Positions 32,150 to 43,286 of a stretch of 64,000 bases of DNA are shown here, in pieces. Position 1 is the stretch's first letter; each line of letters opens with the position of its first letter. The stretch is from NCBI GenBank assembly GCA_030770535.1, contig JASVEC010000017.1:744001-808000 (forward strand), written 5' to 3'. The notes under the pieces are model-generated. The model was not told where the DNA came from. It worked only from the letters and a program-made list of their open reading frames with translations, and did no database searches. The translations under genes were made by a program, and so were the position numbers. This stretch comes from Batkoa obscura (taxonomy: Eukaryota; Entomophthoromycota; Entomophthoromycetes; Entomophthorales; Batkoaceae).

Positions 32150-33026
32150 ATGATAATAAGAAACAAAATTTTAGTATTGGGAAGAGAGCAATTAAAAAAA
32201 TGGGGGTTTATAGAACGTAATCAACTAAATAATAATAATAAAGATATCCAAACTAAAACACGAATCATTTCACCAAGATTTAGCATCTGAGTTAGGGCAT
32301 AAAGAGGGCTATTATGAGCCAGAATCTGTGGTTCCGTTCGAGTTAAACATAGACTCAATCAAAATAAGATTAAAGTTTTATTTGAATACGATCAAAGATG
32401 ATGATTTTGTAAATAAAGACTATCGATTTTTTAAACTTTACAGTAATACTTTTGTGGGCCTTTTTTATACGTTTAGACCTGGGGAAGAAGTAAGTTTTTG
32501 ATTTATAATGGAATAGAATTGGCAATGTTAATTTTTTTAGGAAACGACTAAAAACGATTTGGAAAAAATATTAACAGTTTTACCAGGGGATGATGTTAAA
32601 TTGAGATTTTGTATTTTATTGAACGATAATAAAGATTGCGATGAAATGGAATTGAACAAATTAATTTATTGGTGTAATCAAAACCTATTTGAGTTTATTG
32701 ATTTAACCCAAAGTTCTAGAGGTATTTTGTTTTTAGTTCAATCGATTTACTTTTATATATGATCTATAGGTCAAGACGAAGGCGTTGAACGTATCATTGA
32801 AGTATTATATTCTCAGAATTGGAAGGGCTTAATTAAATTAGGTATAATTAAGTTAAAGTTTATTTAAATTTTGATATTCATATTTGTAGCAAAGGAACTT
32901 GATAAAATTGAAGATAAAATAAGTATTGTTTTTGTTTATTTATAAATAAGTTAATTTATTTTTAATGTAGTAAGAAACAGAGTTGTAAGTAATTTAGAAT
33001 GGGATAGTTTAAATCACGAGGATTAA
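32150..33026 (+). CDS. IRC6/AAGAB-like adaptin-binding protein
   Basis: Six exons: 32150-32216, 32284-32489, 32541-32721, 32770-32841, 32890-32922 and 32971-33026. They give 204 residues. The first intron (67 bases) is chosen because it removes a stop and keeps the frame; its acceptor is the least certain. The start MIIRNKILVLGR resembles the G-domain-like strand of AAGAB/p34 and Irc6. FVGLFYTFRPGEE and LRFCILLNDNKD follow as strand-helix units. The most telling part is YWCNQNLFEFIDLT, then EGVERIIEVLYSQNWKGL, matching human AAGAB WCIKHGFELVEL and GVKRIVQALNANVW. A short acidic helix ends the protein. AAGAB-type proteins chaperone assembly of AP-1/AP-2 clathrin adaptors. The assignment rests on motif order only. 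Confidence 0.65.
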
Positions 33027-35318
33027 GTAAAGCTAAACACAACCGGTATGACTTTAATTAATTTAAATATATAAAAAAGATAATAAAATGAAGTATTAAT
33101 AATAATAACAATATATTCATCATTATGGGCTACTGAATAGCTCTTTAGATATTTGATTTACTTACTTTCCAGTTTACTTAATCGAATGAAGCTATTGCTA
33201 TGTTTATTTATTGGTATATTGAATATTAATGAAACAAATACCAAAGTAATAATAGAATAGCTGCATATTTTTCACTTTTTAGAATCGTTACAGGAATTTT
33301 ATTACTGATAATAGTTTGTTTTATATATTAAATAATTTCAATTAATTATTGTGACTTTGCGTCAATTCATTAAACTAAATTTATGTACAAAACTACTTCT
33401 ATAAAGCTTAGACATGCGCAACCTTTGTAAAACAACCACAATTCAAATCTACAACAGTAGTCTAATTTCTGTGTAATCCACGGCTATTTCTTTGCATGAT
33501 TATACACAAATCTACTAATACTGCTATAAAAATCACTATGCCTCTATATATCCTATACTTTAATACTATAGTAAAAATCTCACACAATTTTAAGTTTATT
33601 TTGACTTTAAATCAAATCTGTGTTAGTAGCAGTTTGATTGAAATTTTAACTTTTACACTATAAAGAAGAGCTATTCAAGTTTTATACACAAAATAAATGT
33701 AGTCAAAATAAAAAATATTGTATTTATTGAACAAAAATAAAAACCACAATGCTAATAGTCCAGATCTAGTAAATACAATAAAATGTGAATTTAGAAAGTT
33801 TTTTTTTATTACAAAAAGTATACAAGCAATAATGGATAATCTAGATATACCAAAATAAAGCAAGGGATTAACAGTAGTACAAACTTTAATGAAGGATCTA
33901 ATTTAGAAATTAAAATAAATTGCAATAGACATAATTAAATGAATCAATCTGAGCTTATACATCTTGGATTGTGTTTTTTCTGCTAGTAAACTAAAAATAG
34001 TTTAATCATTTAGAACCGTTACTTTATTTAATAAAAGAATAAACTGGGCTTTTGATATAAAAATGAAAAAGAAGAGGTAGAGAGGAAGCATGAAAATTAA
34101 ATTACTACCGAAAAAATGTTACAATCTAATAAAAGTTAAAAGATTGATTATAACCTCATAAAGAAGTATTAAATTAACTAAAATATTTTACTATCAGTAC
34201 TACCGGCACTTTAAAAAAAACTTTAGTTAGTTTAGTTTTTTCAAGGATTAAAGTAACTTTACTGAAATTAAAACTGTATAATATAGTATGTTATATTCAT
34301 TTAATCCGATAATTTATTATTCTCTATAGCTATAAATAAATGTAATAATAAAAATATACTTTTTAAAATATAAAAAGGCACAATCCTTTCGGTATTATTA
34401 ACAATTTGGGTTGATGGGGATAGAAATAATAATTGATGATTGGCTTTACTTGAAATCATACTATGGATTGGACTTGAAAATTTATTATTAATAATGATAT
34501 TTAATTTATTAAATTAAACAAATTTACTTAGTCTCATAAAACATAAACTAATTTATGTTTAATTTAGTACTATTTCATTATTTTTTAAAAAATCTTTAAA
34601 TTAGCATAGATTATCAGCTGACCAAAAATAAAGGATGGTGGTCAACCTGAAATTTTCAAAGCTAGATCAAGAATAAACTATATAGAACCGAGAAATTGTA
34701 AAGCAAAAAATGGTGGTTGTCTTGAATTTGCTGGAATTAGCGGTGGAATTTCTAAATAAATGATTTCCTAATAAGCAATAGTTTATTATTTTAAATGAAT
34801 AATTTAAGAATCAATGATAACTAAATATAATGTTCTTACTATTTCCTTTTGTTTGAAGTTCATTTTTTGACTCATTGTTACAAGTATTCATTGTATACAG
34901 TTGATGTTATAATAATATATATTGCAGATTTTTAAGCGCACAATTAGTTAGTATATAATGAATTTAGATATAACCTTAGATTTGGATATTAGATAAAATA
35001 AGTTAATGATAATGTTCACTCACCCAAGAACAATGTAATAATTAGAAGACTAAAAATAACCGAAAGTGATTGGCCAATCTTTTAAATTCAAATCAAATTA
35101 TATAAAGGTGTGGGAATCCAATACCCAGTAAAATTAAAACCAAGTCAAAAACTATTTTAATAAGAGTCTAATCATTCATTTATTTAGTAATTTAAAATAT
35201 CATTAATAAGTAAATAATAATTTATTATTGCTATCGTCCCATCTGTTTTGGTATAAATAAAAAAACAAATCCACATTTTTTAGTTGCAACTTTCTTTTTT
35301 ATTTTTCTTTACTTTTAA
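33027..35318. other. Gene-free 2.3-kb region upstream of the NDT80-like gene
   Basis: No open frame of convincing length on either strand; all frames are cut by frequent stops. Such a long gap before a DNA-binding regulator is compatible with a large promoter. The last 40 bases are pyrimidine-rich (CTTTCTTTTTTATTTTTC) immediately before the ATG. Confidence 0.5.
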
Positions 35319-36887
35319 ATGAGTAATAAAGTATCCCAATATACCACTACCGCTATACATAATAGTAATAATATGGATATGACATTAATAAACAACCCAT
35401 CGTCTTTAGTAGTTGACACCAGTAACTACAATGCCATGACTTCATCTAACTATCAATTGCCACCTGTTTACTATGATTCAATGAATAGGCAAGCTAATTC
35501 TAACTATTTATATCACCCTTCTCAGCACAATAATACTGCCATTAACTACACACATAATGCCAGCAATTCTTCTTTATATAGCTATACGGACTCACCAAAT
35601 ATTAATCCTAATCATTTGGGTGGAAGCATTAAAAATTTATCGCTGCCCCCGTTGTCATTTAATAATACTAATACTAATCAACATCAGCACTACCATTATC
35701 AACAACAATATCATTCAGCACTTAATAACATAAATAATAATAATATTGATAACACCAATTCTAGCACTAATCCTATTAATACTACTCCAACCGCTATAAC
35801 TAATAATGAAGGTGAAGATGGTTTACCTGGCACCAATAGCGCTGATGCAGTAACCGAAGATCTTTTCTTTTCAAAATACAAAGATTTGAGCAAGTTGTCT
35901 TACATCGAGAACAATCTTAGCGGTATACCGGCTGTTAGAGAAAGAACACTCATCCCAAAGTTAAGTGTAAAAATCGATCGAGGTTTTTTTATGGCTGAAA
36001 ACAAAGTGACCTGCTATCGTAGAAATTATTTTCAATTAACGTGTAATTTACATATATTTGACCAAGATAATAATGAGATCGATTTATCTAACAGCAATTT
36101 CAATAATTTAATGATTAAAAATAACAATATTAGCCCTGCTCCCGTCAAAGCTTTTTTCATTGGTTTAACCGCTACTTGCGAAAGTGATAAACAGGGTATC
36201 GATTTAGTGCAACATACCACTAAGCGTGATAAAGGACCAAGGGAAACGCCAAAGTTTAAAGCAATTGCTCCATGTGTAAGTTATGGCTCAACTCTATTAC
36301 AAAAGAGCGTGTTATTTGACCGTTTACAATTTAAAAAAGCAACAGCAAATAATGGTCGTCGTAAAAATCAACATCATTACTTTAATCTCAACTTGGAATT
36401 ATGGGCTGAATTAGAAGATGGTACCTTAGTACCTATTACTACAAGGCATAGTAATAGTATCGTTGTTCGTGGCCGCTCTCCAGGCCATTATCTTGACGCT
36501 GGAGGTTTTTATCCATATAAGAGAGCTACTGCTAAACATGTTATAAGCAAATCAAAATCAAAGGAAAGGAAAATTAGCTTTATCAACCATCACAATAGCA
36601 TGAAAGTAACTCAAGATGGTGCTGTTGATTATCCATCGAATTCAGTAACATTGGCACCTGCTAATATAAACTATGATGCCACTGTCAATCAAGCTCCCTT
36701 TTATTCATATTACAATTCCCAAGAACAATATGATGCTTATTATACTACTGGTGTTATTACTCCAGTACCAACTGCTTTCCATTCTGCTTTACCTACCGCA
36801 AAAAATTCACCAACGGATGAGTATAACTCGATTGACCCAAATTTACATTTTGATTCGAATTTGCAATACCAATTTAATCATTTCTAA
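35319..36887 (+). CDS. NDT80/PhoG-family transcription factor (vib-1 type)
   Basis: Single exon, 522 residues. The first 170 residues are Asn, Ser and Tyr-rich and disordered, with short His/Gln and Asn runs. The NDT80/PhoG DNA-binding domain spans about 195-395: IPAVRERTLIPKLSVKIDRGFF, KVTCYRRNYFQL, VQHTTKRDKGPRE, LFDRLQFKKATANNGRRK, YFNLNLELWAEL, and SNSIVVRGRSPGHY. This s-type Ig fold binds DNA through its Arg/Lys loops, and those are present. The C-terminus is again Asn/Tyr-rich, with a basic patch KSKSKERK. Members include Ndt80 (meiosis), vib-1/xprG (heterokaryon death, secreted proteases, nutrient response) and Ron1. The vib-1/xprG link to extracellular protease control fits the protease genes here, but that link is inference. 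Confidence 0.9.
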   Translation: MSNKVSQYTTTAIHNSNNMDMTLINNPSSLVVDTSNYNAMTSSNYQLPPVYYDSMNRQANSNYLYHPSQHNNTAINYTHNASNSSLYSYTDSPNINPNHLGGSIKNLSLPPLSFNNTNTNQHQHYHYQQQYHSALNNINNNNIDNTNSSTNPINTTPTAITNNEGEDGLPGTNSADAVTEDLFFSKYKDLSKLSYIENNLSGIPAVRERTLIPKLSVKIDRGFFMAENKVTCYRRNYFQLTCNLHIFDQDNNEIDLSNSNFNNLMIKNNNISPAPVKAFFIGLTATCESDKQGIDLVQHTTKRDKGPRETPKFKAIAPCVSYGSTLLQKSVLFDRLQFKKATANNGRRKNQHHYFNLNLELWAELEDGTLVPITTRHSNSIVVRGRSPGHYLDAGGFYPYKRATAKHVISKSKSKERKISFINHHNSMKVTQDGAVDYPSNSVTLAPANINYDATVNQAPFYSYYNSQEQYDAYYTTGVITPVPTAFHSALPTAKNSPTDEYNSIDPNLHFDSNLQYQFNHF

Positions 36888-37646
36888 TCTAAGTTATCAT
36901 TAATAATGATTCTCTTTTAGATTAGTTAATTGTCATCTCTTTTTTTCTATATAGTTCGTTCCTTTGTTTAATCCTTTTATGATTGTATCTTCTTTCTTTT
37001 TTTTGAGTAGAGAAATAACTCTATTTTGCATAAAATTTACTTTTCTTAATATAGTAATAAACCAGATAAAAATAAGCCCAAAAGGTTTATACAATATAAC
37101 TTTGAAAATGTTTTTTAAAATTGTTATATATAAAAACCTGACTAATATCCTTTACAGTACAAAATTGGTGTTTTTTTATATCAGATAACCAGCATTATAG
37201 GAATATTTAAAATGCTATGAAACAAATTAGGCACAAAGCATACATCTAGCACAAATAATTTAAAGATGGTGGTAGCTTTTTCTTCCGAACAAGTAAAAGG
37301 GGGCTGATTATGTGAAGAAATAATCTTCATATTAACTTTTATATTATTTATACGATAAAAAATAATTACAGATAACAAATGAATTAAACCATATGATAGA
37401 CATTTAAATAGCATAAATTCATATTTGTTTTCGGGTATAAACATTTATAAGCAAAAGAACACAAATTTGCGCACAAGAGAGTGATTGATTTGAATATGAA
37501 GATCGTGGAGAATAGTGTACAAGTTCGTTTTTTTTGTAAAACACCATAAAATTTCATTAATTTAATATTTAATTCATCTTTAGTAATGATGTTAAAAACC
37601 TATTATACACAAACAAAGCACTTGGGAGTTTGTGACTCTTTAGAAA

Positions 37647-37687
<41 letters not shown>

Positions 37688-37919
37688 GCTACAATAATAA
37701 AGCAGCTTATTTGTAATATTACTATTACTGTTATTTAGATTAGTAGAGTTGTTACAATTGATAATTTATAAAAGTTGCAATAAAATTAAATGCAAAATTC
37801 ATGATTAGTAAATTATTCACTCCTTTAATTTTCAGAAAAATCAAATCAAATCTATCGTTGTCATCTTAGACTATTAACAATAAAATATAACTCCCTATAA
37901 CAACACTCTAGTAAACAAA
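36888..37919. other. Intergenic region after the NDT80-like gene
   Basis: About 1 kb, AT-rich, no supported gene. It contains an (AAT)n microsatellite and, at its right end, the promoter of the next plus-strand gene. Confidence 0.5.
37651..37686. repeat. (AAT)12 microsatellite
   Basis: Uninterrupted AAT repeat in intergenic DNA, read directly. Confidence 0.95.
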
Positions 37920-38641
37920 ATGGAACCTATGTACACTAATATAACTCAATTATTAAATAACATAATTGAAGATGATCAGAAGTTAAAGTTGATTTTTAGT
38001 GACCAAATTCAGTTATTTGAGAATAGCAATAATAGCATAAATGATAGCAATATAGACGAATCCTCTTTATTCTGGAAAAAGCAAGCTTTGCAAACCCAAG
38101 TAAAAGAACTAACGCTTGAGCTAAACAATTTAAGGGTAATCATAATATATCGAAACTCAAAAACAAAACCAATCTATTTAAATTAGAAGCTAAGTACAAG
38201 TACAATCGACGATAATATATTAACTAAACCTTTAAAACAAAACTCCTGGTTAGCTGAGATGAATTATGATCAATTTAAAGATAAAATTGAACAGTTTATT
38301 CAATTTTTTGAAAAGTGCTTTTTATCCCATTTAGATAAGGTAAAGGTCACTAAAGAGGAGGAAGATGTTGATGGTAGAATTAACTCTCTTTCTATTTAAA
38401 AAATTAATCAGGTTTTAGGTGGCTCAATTGATACTATATTTCAACACGTTGATAACTGTAATGAGGTAGTTTTTTTACTATAGGTTTTGTAAATAACTCG
38501 TGTTGATTTTTTATTCTGTAGTTAATACAACAACTTAAAAAAAATATTAAAGTAGATTTCGAATTGGTAAATCAACAACAGATAGTTAAAAATTGTGAAA
38601 TTATTTTGAGTAAAATTAAGCAAATTAAGCAGTTGGATTAA
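37920..38641 (+). CDS. Coiled-coil protein of unknown function
   Basis: Four exons: 37920-38135, 38187-38373, 38419-38465 and 38522-38641, giving 189 residues in consistent phase. Nearly the whole protein is predicted alpha-helical coil: LFWKKQALQTQVKELTLEL near residues 50-68, FKDKIEQFIQFFEKCFLSH near 100, and LIQQLKKNIKVDFEL to the end. There is no signal peptide or membrane segment. Size and character are like subunits of kinetochore, BLOC-type or tethering complexes, but no family motif is evident. The third intron has an alternative acceptor at ACTATAG. Confidence 0.65.
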
Positions 38642-38771
38642 GTGTAGTAATAATAAAAGCTATTTATTTATCATACCTTTATGTTCATTCTTCTTTCTTT
38701 AAATTTATATAGCAAATATAATAAAATAAAAATAGAAATAGTTTAGCAAGCATAATATTTATTTTTTATAA

Positions 38772-41376
38772 TCAAAAAGCAAAATCATCTGGAGCATCTA
38801 AATCAACATAAGAGGTAATCTGGCGTGGATCTTTAACAGTAGTAGTATTATTTAAATTGGTATTATTGGATGTAATAACCATATTTGGAATTGGTATGTT
38901 AGTTGTGGTGGAAGCTGAAATTGGGTAAACACCTGGATAATTCAAAGTGGCATTATTTTTATTATTAAGTAATGTATTAGTTTGGATTAATGGATAAACA
39001 CCTTGATGATGGCTATTATTGTTGTTTTTGGTGTTGTTGTTCCCAATAAATTGATTGTTAGATAGATTGATGGGTTGTGATAATGATAGTGGAACAATAC
39101 GATTTGGATCTCTAATGTAATTGTTATAATAACTATAATTCATCAAACTCACTTCAGTATTTAAAGCATCCATATGCTTACTTAAGATATGTTTTTTAAC
39201 ATATTCCCTCCCTTTGAATAACTTATTGCATATCTTACATTTATGTTTACTTTCAGTAAGTTCTTCAACATATCCCTTACTTTCAATTATTTCTTCCGTT
39301 ATTTTTTTAACATTGATTCCTCCAATTTTTTCAATTTCACTATAATCGTCTTCATTAATTAATTTCCTTTCAATTTTAGTATCTAATTGTTCAACCCAAA
39401 TATCACCTAAATTAACACCATTGTTACTTTATTAATATATTTTAATTAACTAATTAATTACCACTACGAGTTGACACTACTCTTGGTAAGGATCTTAAAT
39501 GATTTTTACATTTTCTTTGAAGTTCCATAGGATTCTCTGAATCTACACAACAATAATAACAAAAACAGAATATATTTCTAAGGCAAGCTAAATATAGGTC
39601 AAGTGTTTGTTTAGTCTATAAAATTATTAATCACTAACCAACTATTATTTAAATTTACTTACTTCATATAAATCATCATTTGGTAGTGCAAAGTTTTCAA
39701 CTCTCTTCTTACGGAATATAGTTTCAAGTCGTTCTTGAATTAATTTATTGCATGGCATTTCATTATCAAACATTGTCTCATAATATTTAACTAATTTTTG
39801 TACTTGTAACGAATCAATACTAATACGTCTTGCTGTATTGGATATTTCATTTGCAGTACGTAAACTACTTTTTTGCAAATGTTTTCCAAAATACAAAGTA
39901 AATTCATCCACCTAAGTAATATGATTAATGATATGCTCTATTATATTATTATTGCTATTACGTTAGTTTTATCAACTGCTTCCAATGCTTTATCAAGATC
40001 TGTGCCCATTTCAAAGAATACCCATCCGATTCGGTGAAATCTTTTAAGCATATTAGGTTCTCCAAGCATTAAATAACGAAATCCATCTGCTTTTTTACAA
40101 ACCTATTTAATAGATTAATATATAACAAATCTGGTATAATATTGTTATTACTTCTAAAATTTGGGCCTTAGAAATTGATGGTGGTATACTTTTTATAAAT
40201 AAAGCTGGTAAATCTTCAATATCTATTTTATCATCATTATTTTCTTCCTTAATTTCACCTGCTGCCTCTTCTTTCTTCATTTCCTCTTCTCCGTCTTCTT
40301 TTTTTTCTAGCTTTGTTTCTTCCTCTTCTTCCTTCGCTTCTTTTTTAACGCTTAATTCTAAACTGATATCAGGTAACGCTATAAAAAGGTTAATAAAGAT
40401 AAAGCTAAAAATAAACAAATTTACCTGCTTTAGGTACATCAAAACAGACATCATCATAAACACCCTCTTTCAAATCAGTAGTAAATTTTTCGTACGCTTT
40501 CATCCTTTCTAGTTTTAATTTTTGTTTATATTCTTTTAAATAATCCGGATGGTATTTTTCTTGAAACCAAGGTTCATTTTTATGCTCTTCAAAAAAGTAC
40601 TTATATTGCAATACACTATATTGGTCTTTATATTCTTCATAACGTTTTTTAATGTTATAATCTGAATGTCTCTGATTAGGTTCATTAAATCTTAAATAAT
40701 CTGCATAATAATCAATCGAAACTAAATCTGGAATATTTAATGGGTCAATTAATTCTGGAATCCTATTATAAAATATTATTATTGTATTTTGTCATTTGGT
40801 TAGTAGTTTTACTCATTATCAAATTCTTCAGGTAAGGGAATACCCGGTTCATTTACTTTATTATTAGTTGGATGATCAAAATCATAATTACTGACAAACT
40901 GATCAGGTGCTGGTCTATAAATTAATATTAATACACTATATATTAATTTCTAAATTATCCTATAACCTTCTATCTCTAGGTAAGTTTCTTTCACTTCTAT
41001 CGTAATTGTTTTCATTATATCGTCGAGATCTTCCGTGTGAATTATCCTTATATCTGTCTCCTCTTTCCTCGTGTCCTGAGTATCTTCCTCTCGAATAATA
41101 GTTATCTTTTGGATATTTATTTTTGGAGTTTGATTCGTCATTTGGAGAAGGCGAACGTTGTCTTCTAGTGGCAGAATCTATATTTAATATAAATCAATAT
41201 TATTGCTACATACTGCCATCTTATACATTACCAATATTACTACCGCTATGCTCCCTACGAACAGGACTATGAGATCTACTTTTAGCTTTATTATTCCATT
41301 CTTGTTTTCCAACTTCATTGTTTCTCCCACGCCCTTGCTCCCCTCTAATTCCATCACTATCGACCGAGTTATCCAT
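38772..41376 (-). CDS. ARS2: ARS2/SERRATE-family RNA biogenesis factor
   Basis: A multi-exon minus-strand gene of at least nine exons, from ATG 41376 to stop 38772. The N-terminus is RS/RG-rich and disordered (RSHSPVRREHSG, then GRYSGHEERGDRYK). The conserved core follows: APDQFVSNYDFD, LPEEFDNERIPELIDPL, then YKYFFEEHKNEPWFQEKYHPDY, the hallmark of the family. An acidic Glu/Lys linker leads into an RRM-like block (ALFIKSIPPSISKAQIL, then GFRYLMLGEP, then GWVFFEMGTD). A C2H2 zinc finger is near the end (CKICNKLFKGREYVKKHILSKH), and the tail is SYVDLDAPDDFAF, matching ARS2 YRDLDAPDD. ARS2 binds the nuclear cap-binding complex and directs capped transcripts to processing or decay; S. pombe Pir2 is the fungal example. 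One donor (GTTATA near 40967) is atypical. Family is firm, exon edges less so. Confidence 0.87.
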
Positions 41377-41918
41377 ACTATCTAGTTTGTTTAATCACCT
41401 TTAGGTTAAAATTTTAATATTGGTTTAATTCACATTTAATTTTAAACATTTTATCAAAATATCTCTCTTAAAAAAATCAAATAGTCAAAAAATTACTTAA
41501 TAAAAATATATAAAAAGGAACCTAGTTTTGCTTCAAAATTCTTGCCCCTTTAAACTATTTTTTGCACTTTGCTTTGGAAAATTGATCTCTTCTTTGTTTT
41601 CATTGGTTAATTTTAATAATTGATTATGCTCTTGTTTTTACCATGGTTTCAATAATAATAATATAATAGCAATAAATAATAATAGCATGGAGGTGGTAAG
41701 AGGCTTAAGTGTTATGATTACAAGTAGTTTAAACTTTATTATAAAACTGACATTAGATTTAAACTAATAGACTATAAAAAGGTACAAAAGTTACTAATAG
41801 TTTATAACTTCGAAACAAAATAAATAAAAACAAACTAATTTAAAAGAAAAAAGAAACATTGACACTTTAAAAAAAAATACTCCACTTTAAACAGATTTTA
41901 ATAACACTTTATTTTACT
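41377..41918. other. Intergenic region between ARS2 and the DAP1-like gene
   Basis: About 540 AT-rich bases holding the ARS2 promoter and the 3' end of the next minus-strand gene. No other feature supported. Confidence 0.5.
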
Positions 41919-42389
41919 TTATCCTTTGACAACTTTACCAACAATTGGATATCTTTTTGAGAAAAAGGAGTGCCAGTTATTTAATGTGTTAGTCTATGGA
42001 GAAACAAAATTAATATCTAAAACTAAGAAATAGATTATTAGACTTACTGCCTCTTCATCAATGTTACTTATATCTGAATGACAATCTTCTGGATTTAATG
42101 AACTGGTAGCTAAAGCCTAATAAAGGTTATATAAACTTCAATGATCCTCATCCTATTATTAATAGTAACTTACATAAGAAGCGTCTTTTCCAGCGAATAT
42201 GTGATAACCTCCACCAGGTCCATAAGAGGATGGGTTAGCAGATACATCAAATACATCACCTTTAATGACTACATAAATAGGTAAGCCCTCATTGGAGCCA
42301 TCATGCTTTGATAAACTAGATTCAGGGATTGGAGTAGTTAAAGGAGCAGGTTGTGGTGGTAAAGATTGATTAGAATTTCCAGTAAACAT
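41919..42389 (-). CDS. DAP1: DAP1/PGRMC-like cytochrome b5-domain haem protein
   Basis: Three exons, 42389-42174, 42116-42048 and 41993-41919, give 119 residues. After a Pro-rich N-terminus comes the membrane-associated progesterone receptor (MAPR) version of the cytochrome b5 fold: PIYVVIKGDVFDVSANPSSYGPGGGYHIF, then AGKDASYALATSS, and WHSFFSKRYPIVGKVV at the end. The Tyr residues that ligate haem in this family (in SSYGPGG and GYHIFAG) are present. Dap1 binds haem and supports sterol-synthesis P450s such as Erg11. Unlike yeast Dap1 and animal PGRMC1, no N-terminal membrane helix is encoded, so this form is probably soluble. Introns are 57 and 54 bases. It is divergent with MoaE, 164 bases apart. 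Confidence 0.88.
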
Positions 42390-42553
42390 TTTTTAGAATA
42401 TAAAAAGTTTAAGGTTTAAAAATTCTAGTTTTGGATTAGGTCATTGCATTTGAAATTTTATTGAATGCCTTAAAATAGTCATTTCATTGGACTATTTTTT
42501 TAAAATTTTATTGTTAATAATCTCAAAGTAGAATTATATCATATACTTAAAAA

Positions 42554-43110
42554 ATGATGGAAGATATAACATATGAAACAGAAATTATTAAATTAGTATT
42601 GACATACAACCCAATCGATGTAGCTGGTTGCTTAGAATGGGCAAAGCATCCTAAAGCTGGTGCTATATCTTCTTTTATAGGTACTACAAGGGATAACTTT
42701 GATGGTGCTACTTTTTAACTACATATAATAATTTGACTAATAAACCTTTTTTATCAGGTAAAAATGTCTTAAACTTAGAATACACAAGTTATGGGGAAAT
42801 GGCGATAAAAGAGATGAATAAACTATGCCTTCAGACAATCGAAAAATATAGTAACTCTGTAAAACCTTCATCTTGTTGTTCTTCGTCAAGTGAGCAAGTT
42901 CAAATGTTAGAAAATAAGGTTAAAAAAATCATTATAGTCCATCGATTGGGTAAAGTAGGTATCAAAGAAGAGTCCGTTCTAATTGCTGTTTCTACTCCGC
43001 ATAGAGAGTTGGGATTAAAAGCGTGTCAATTCCTTATTGATCAGATTAAGGTCAAGGTGCCCATTTGGAAAAAAGAAGTGTTAGAGGATGGGGATAAGTT
43101 GTGGAAATAA
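42554..43110 (+). CDS. Molybdopterin synthase catalytic subunit (MOCS2B/MoaE)
   Basis: Two exons, 42554-42704 and 42758-43110, give 167 residues; the 53-base intron has a GTGCTA donor. MoaE marks: [32 protein letters not shown] near the N-terminus, IIIVHRLGKVGIKEESVLIAVSTPHR in the centre, and the catalytic lysine segment KVKVPIWKKEVLEDG at the end. It works with the small sulfur-carrier subunit (MoaD/MOCS2A) to put the dithiolene sulfurs into precursor Z and so make molybdopterin. Its presence implies that the organism makes the molybdenum cofactor, needed for nitrate reductase, xanthine oxidoreductase or sulfite oxidase. A Ser/Cys-rich insert (SSCCSSSSE) sits mid-protein and is not typical. 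Confidence 0.93.
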
Positions 43111-43286
43111 ATTAGATAATAGTAGTAAATTCATTAAAACCAGGGTTTATTATTGGATTGTTTTGTTTGATTACTATAATAAAATTATAATAAGTTGGAA
43201 TTTTAACAATGATTTATCTTTGACGTAATAATTTAAACTTAATTTAAAAATGAAAAAATTGAATTCAATATTTTATTTTTTTTAAA
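43111..43286. other. Short intergenic spacer before SART3
   Basis: 176 AT-rich bases; presumably the MoaE 3' end and SART3 promoter. Nothing else seen. Confidence 0.5.

Noticed and set aside
33675-33863. Minus-strand open frame in the gap before the NDT80-like gene
   Set aside because: Low-complexity Phe/Ile-rich translation expected from AT-rich DNA; no support.
36964-37444. Open frames on both strands after the NDT80-like gene
   Set aside because: Hydrophobic AT-driven translations without start context, conserved motif or splice partners.
37651-37686. Possible CRISPR-like or satellite array
   Set aside because: It is a plain AAT microsatellite with no spacers.
42159-43110. Functional pairing of the DAP1-like and MoaE genes as an operon-like unit
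   Set aside because: They are divergent and act in unrelated pathways; the 164-base spacing is ordinary for a compact fungal genome.
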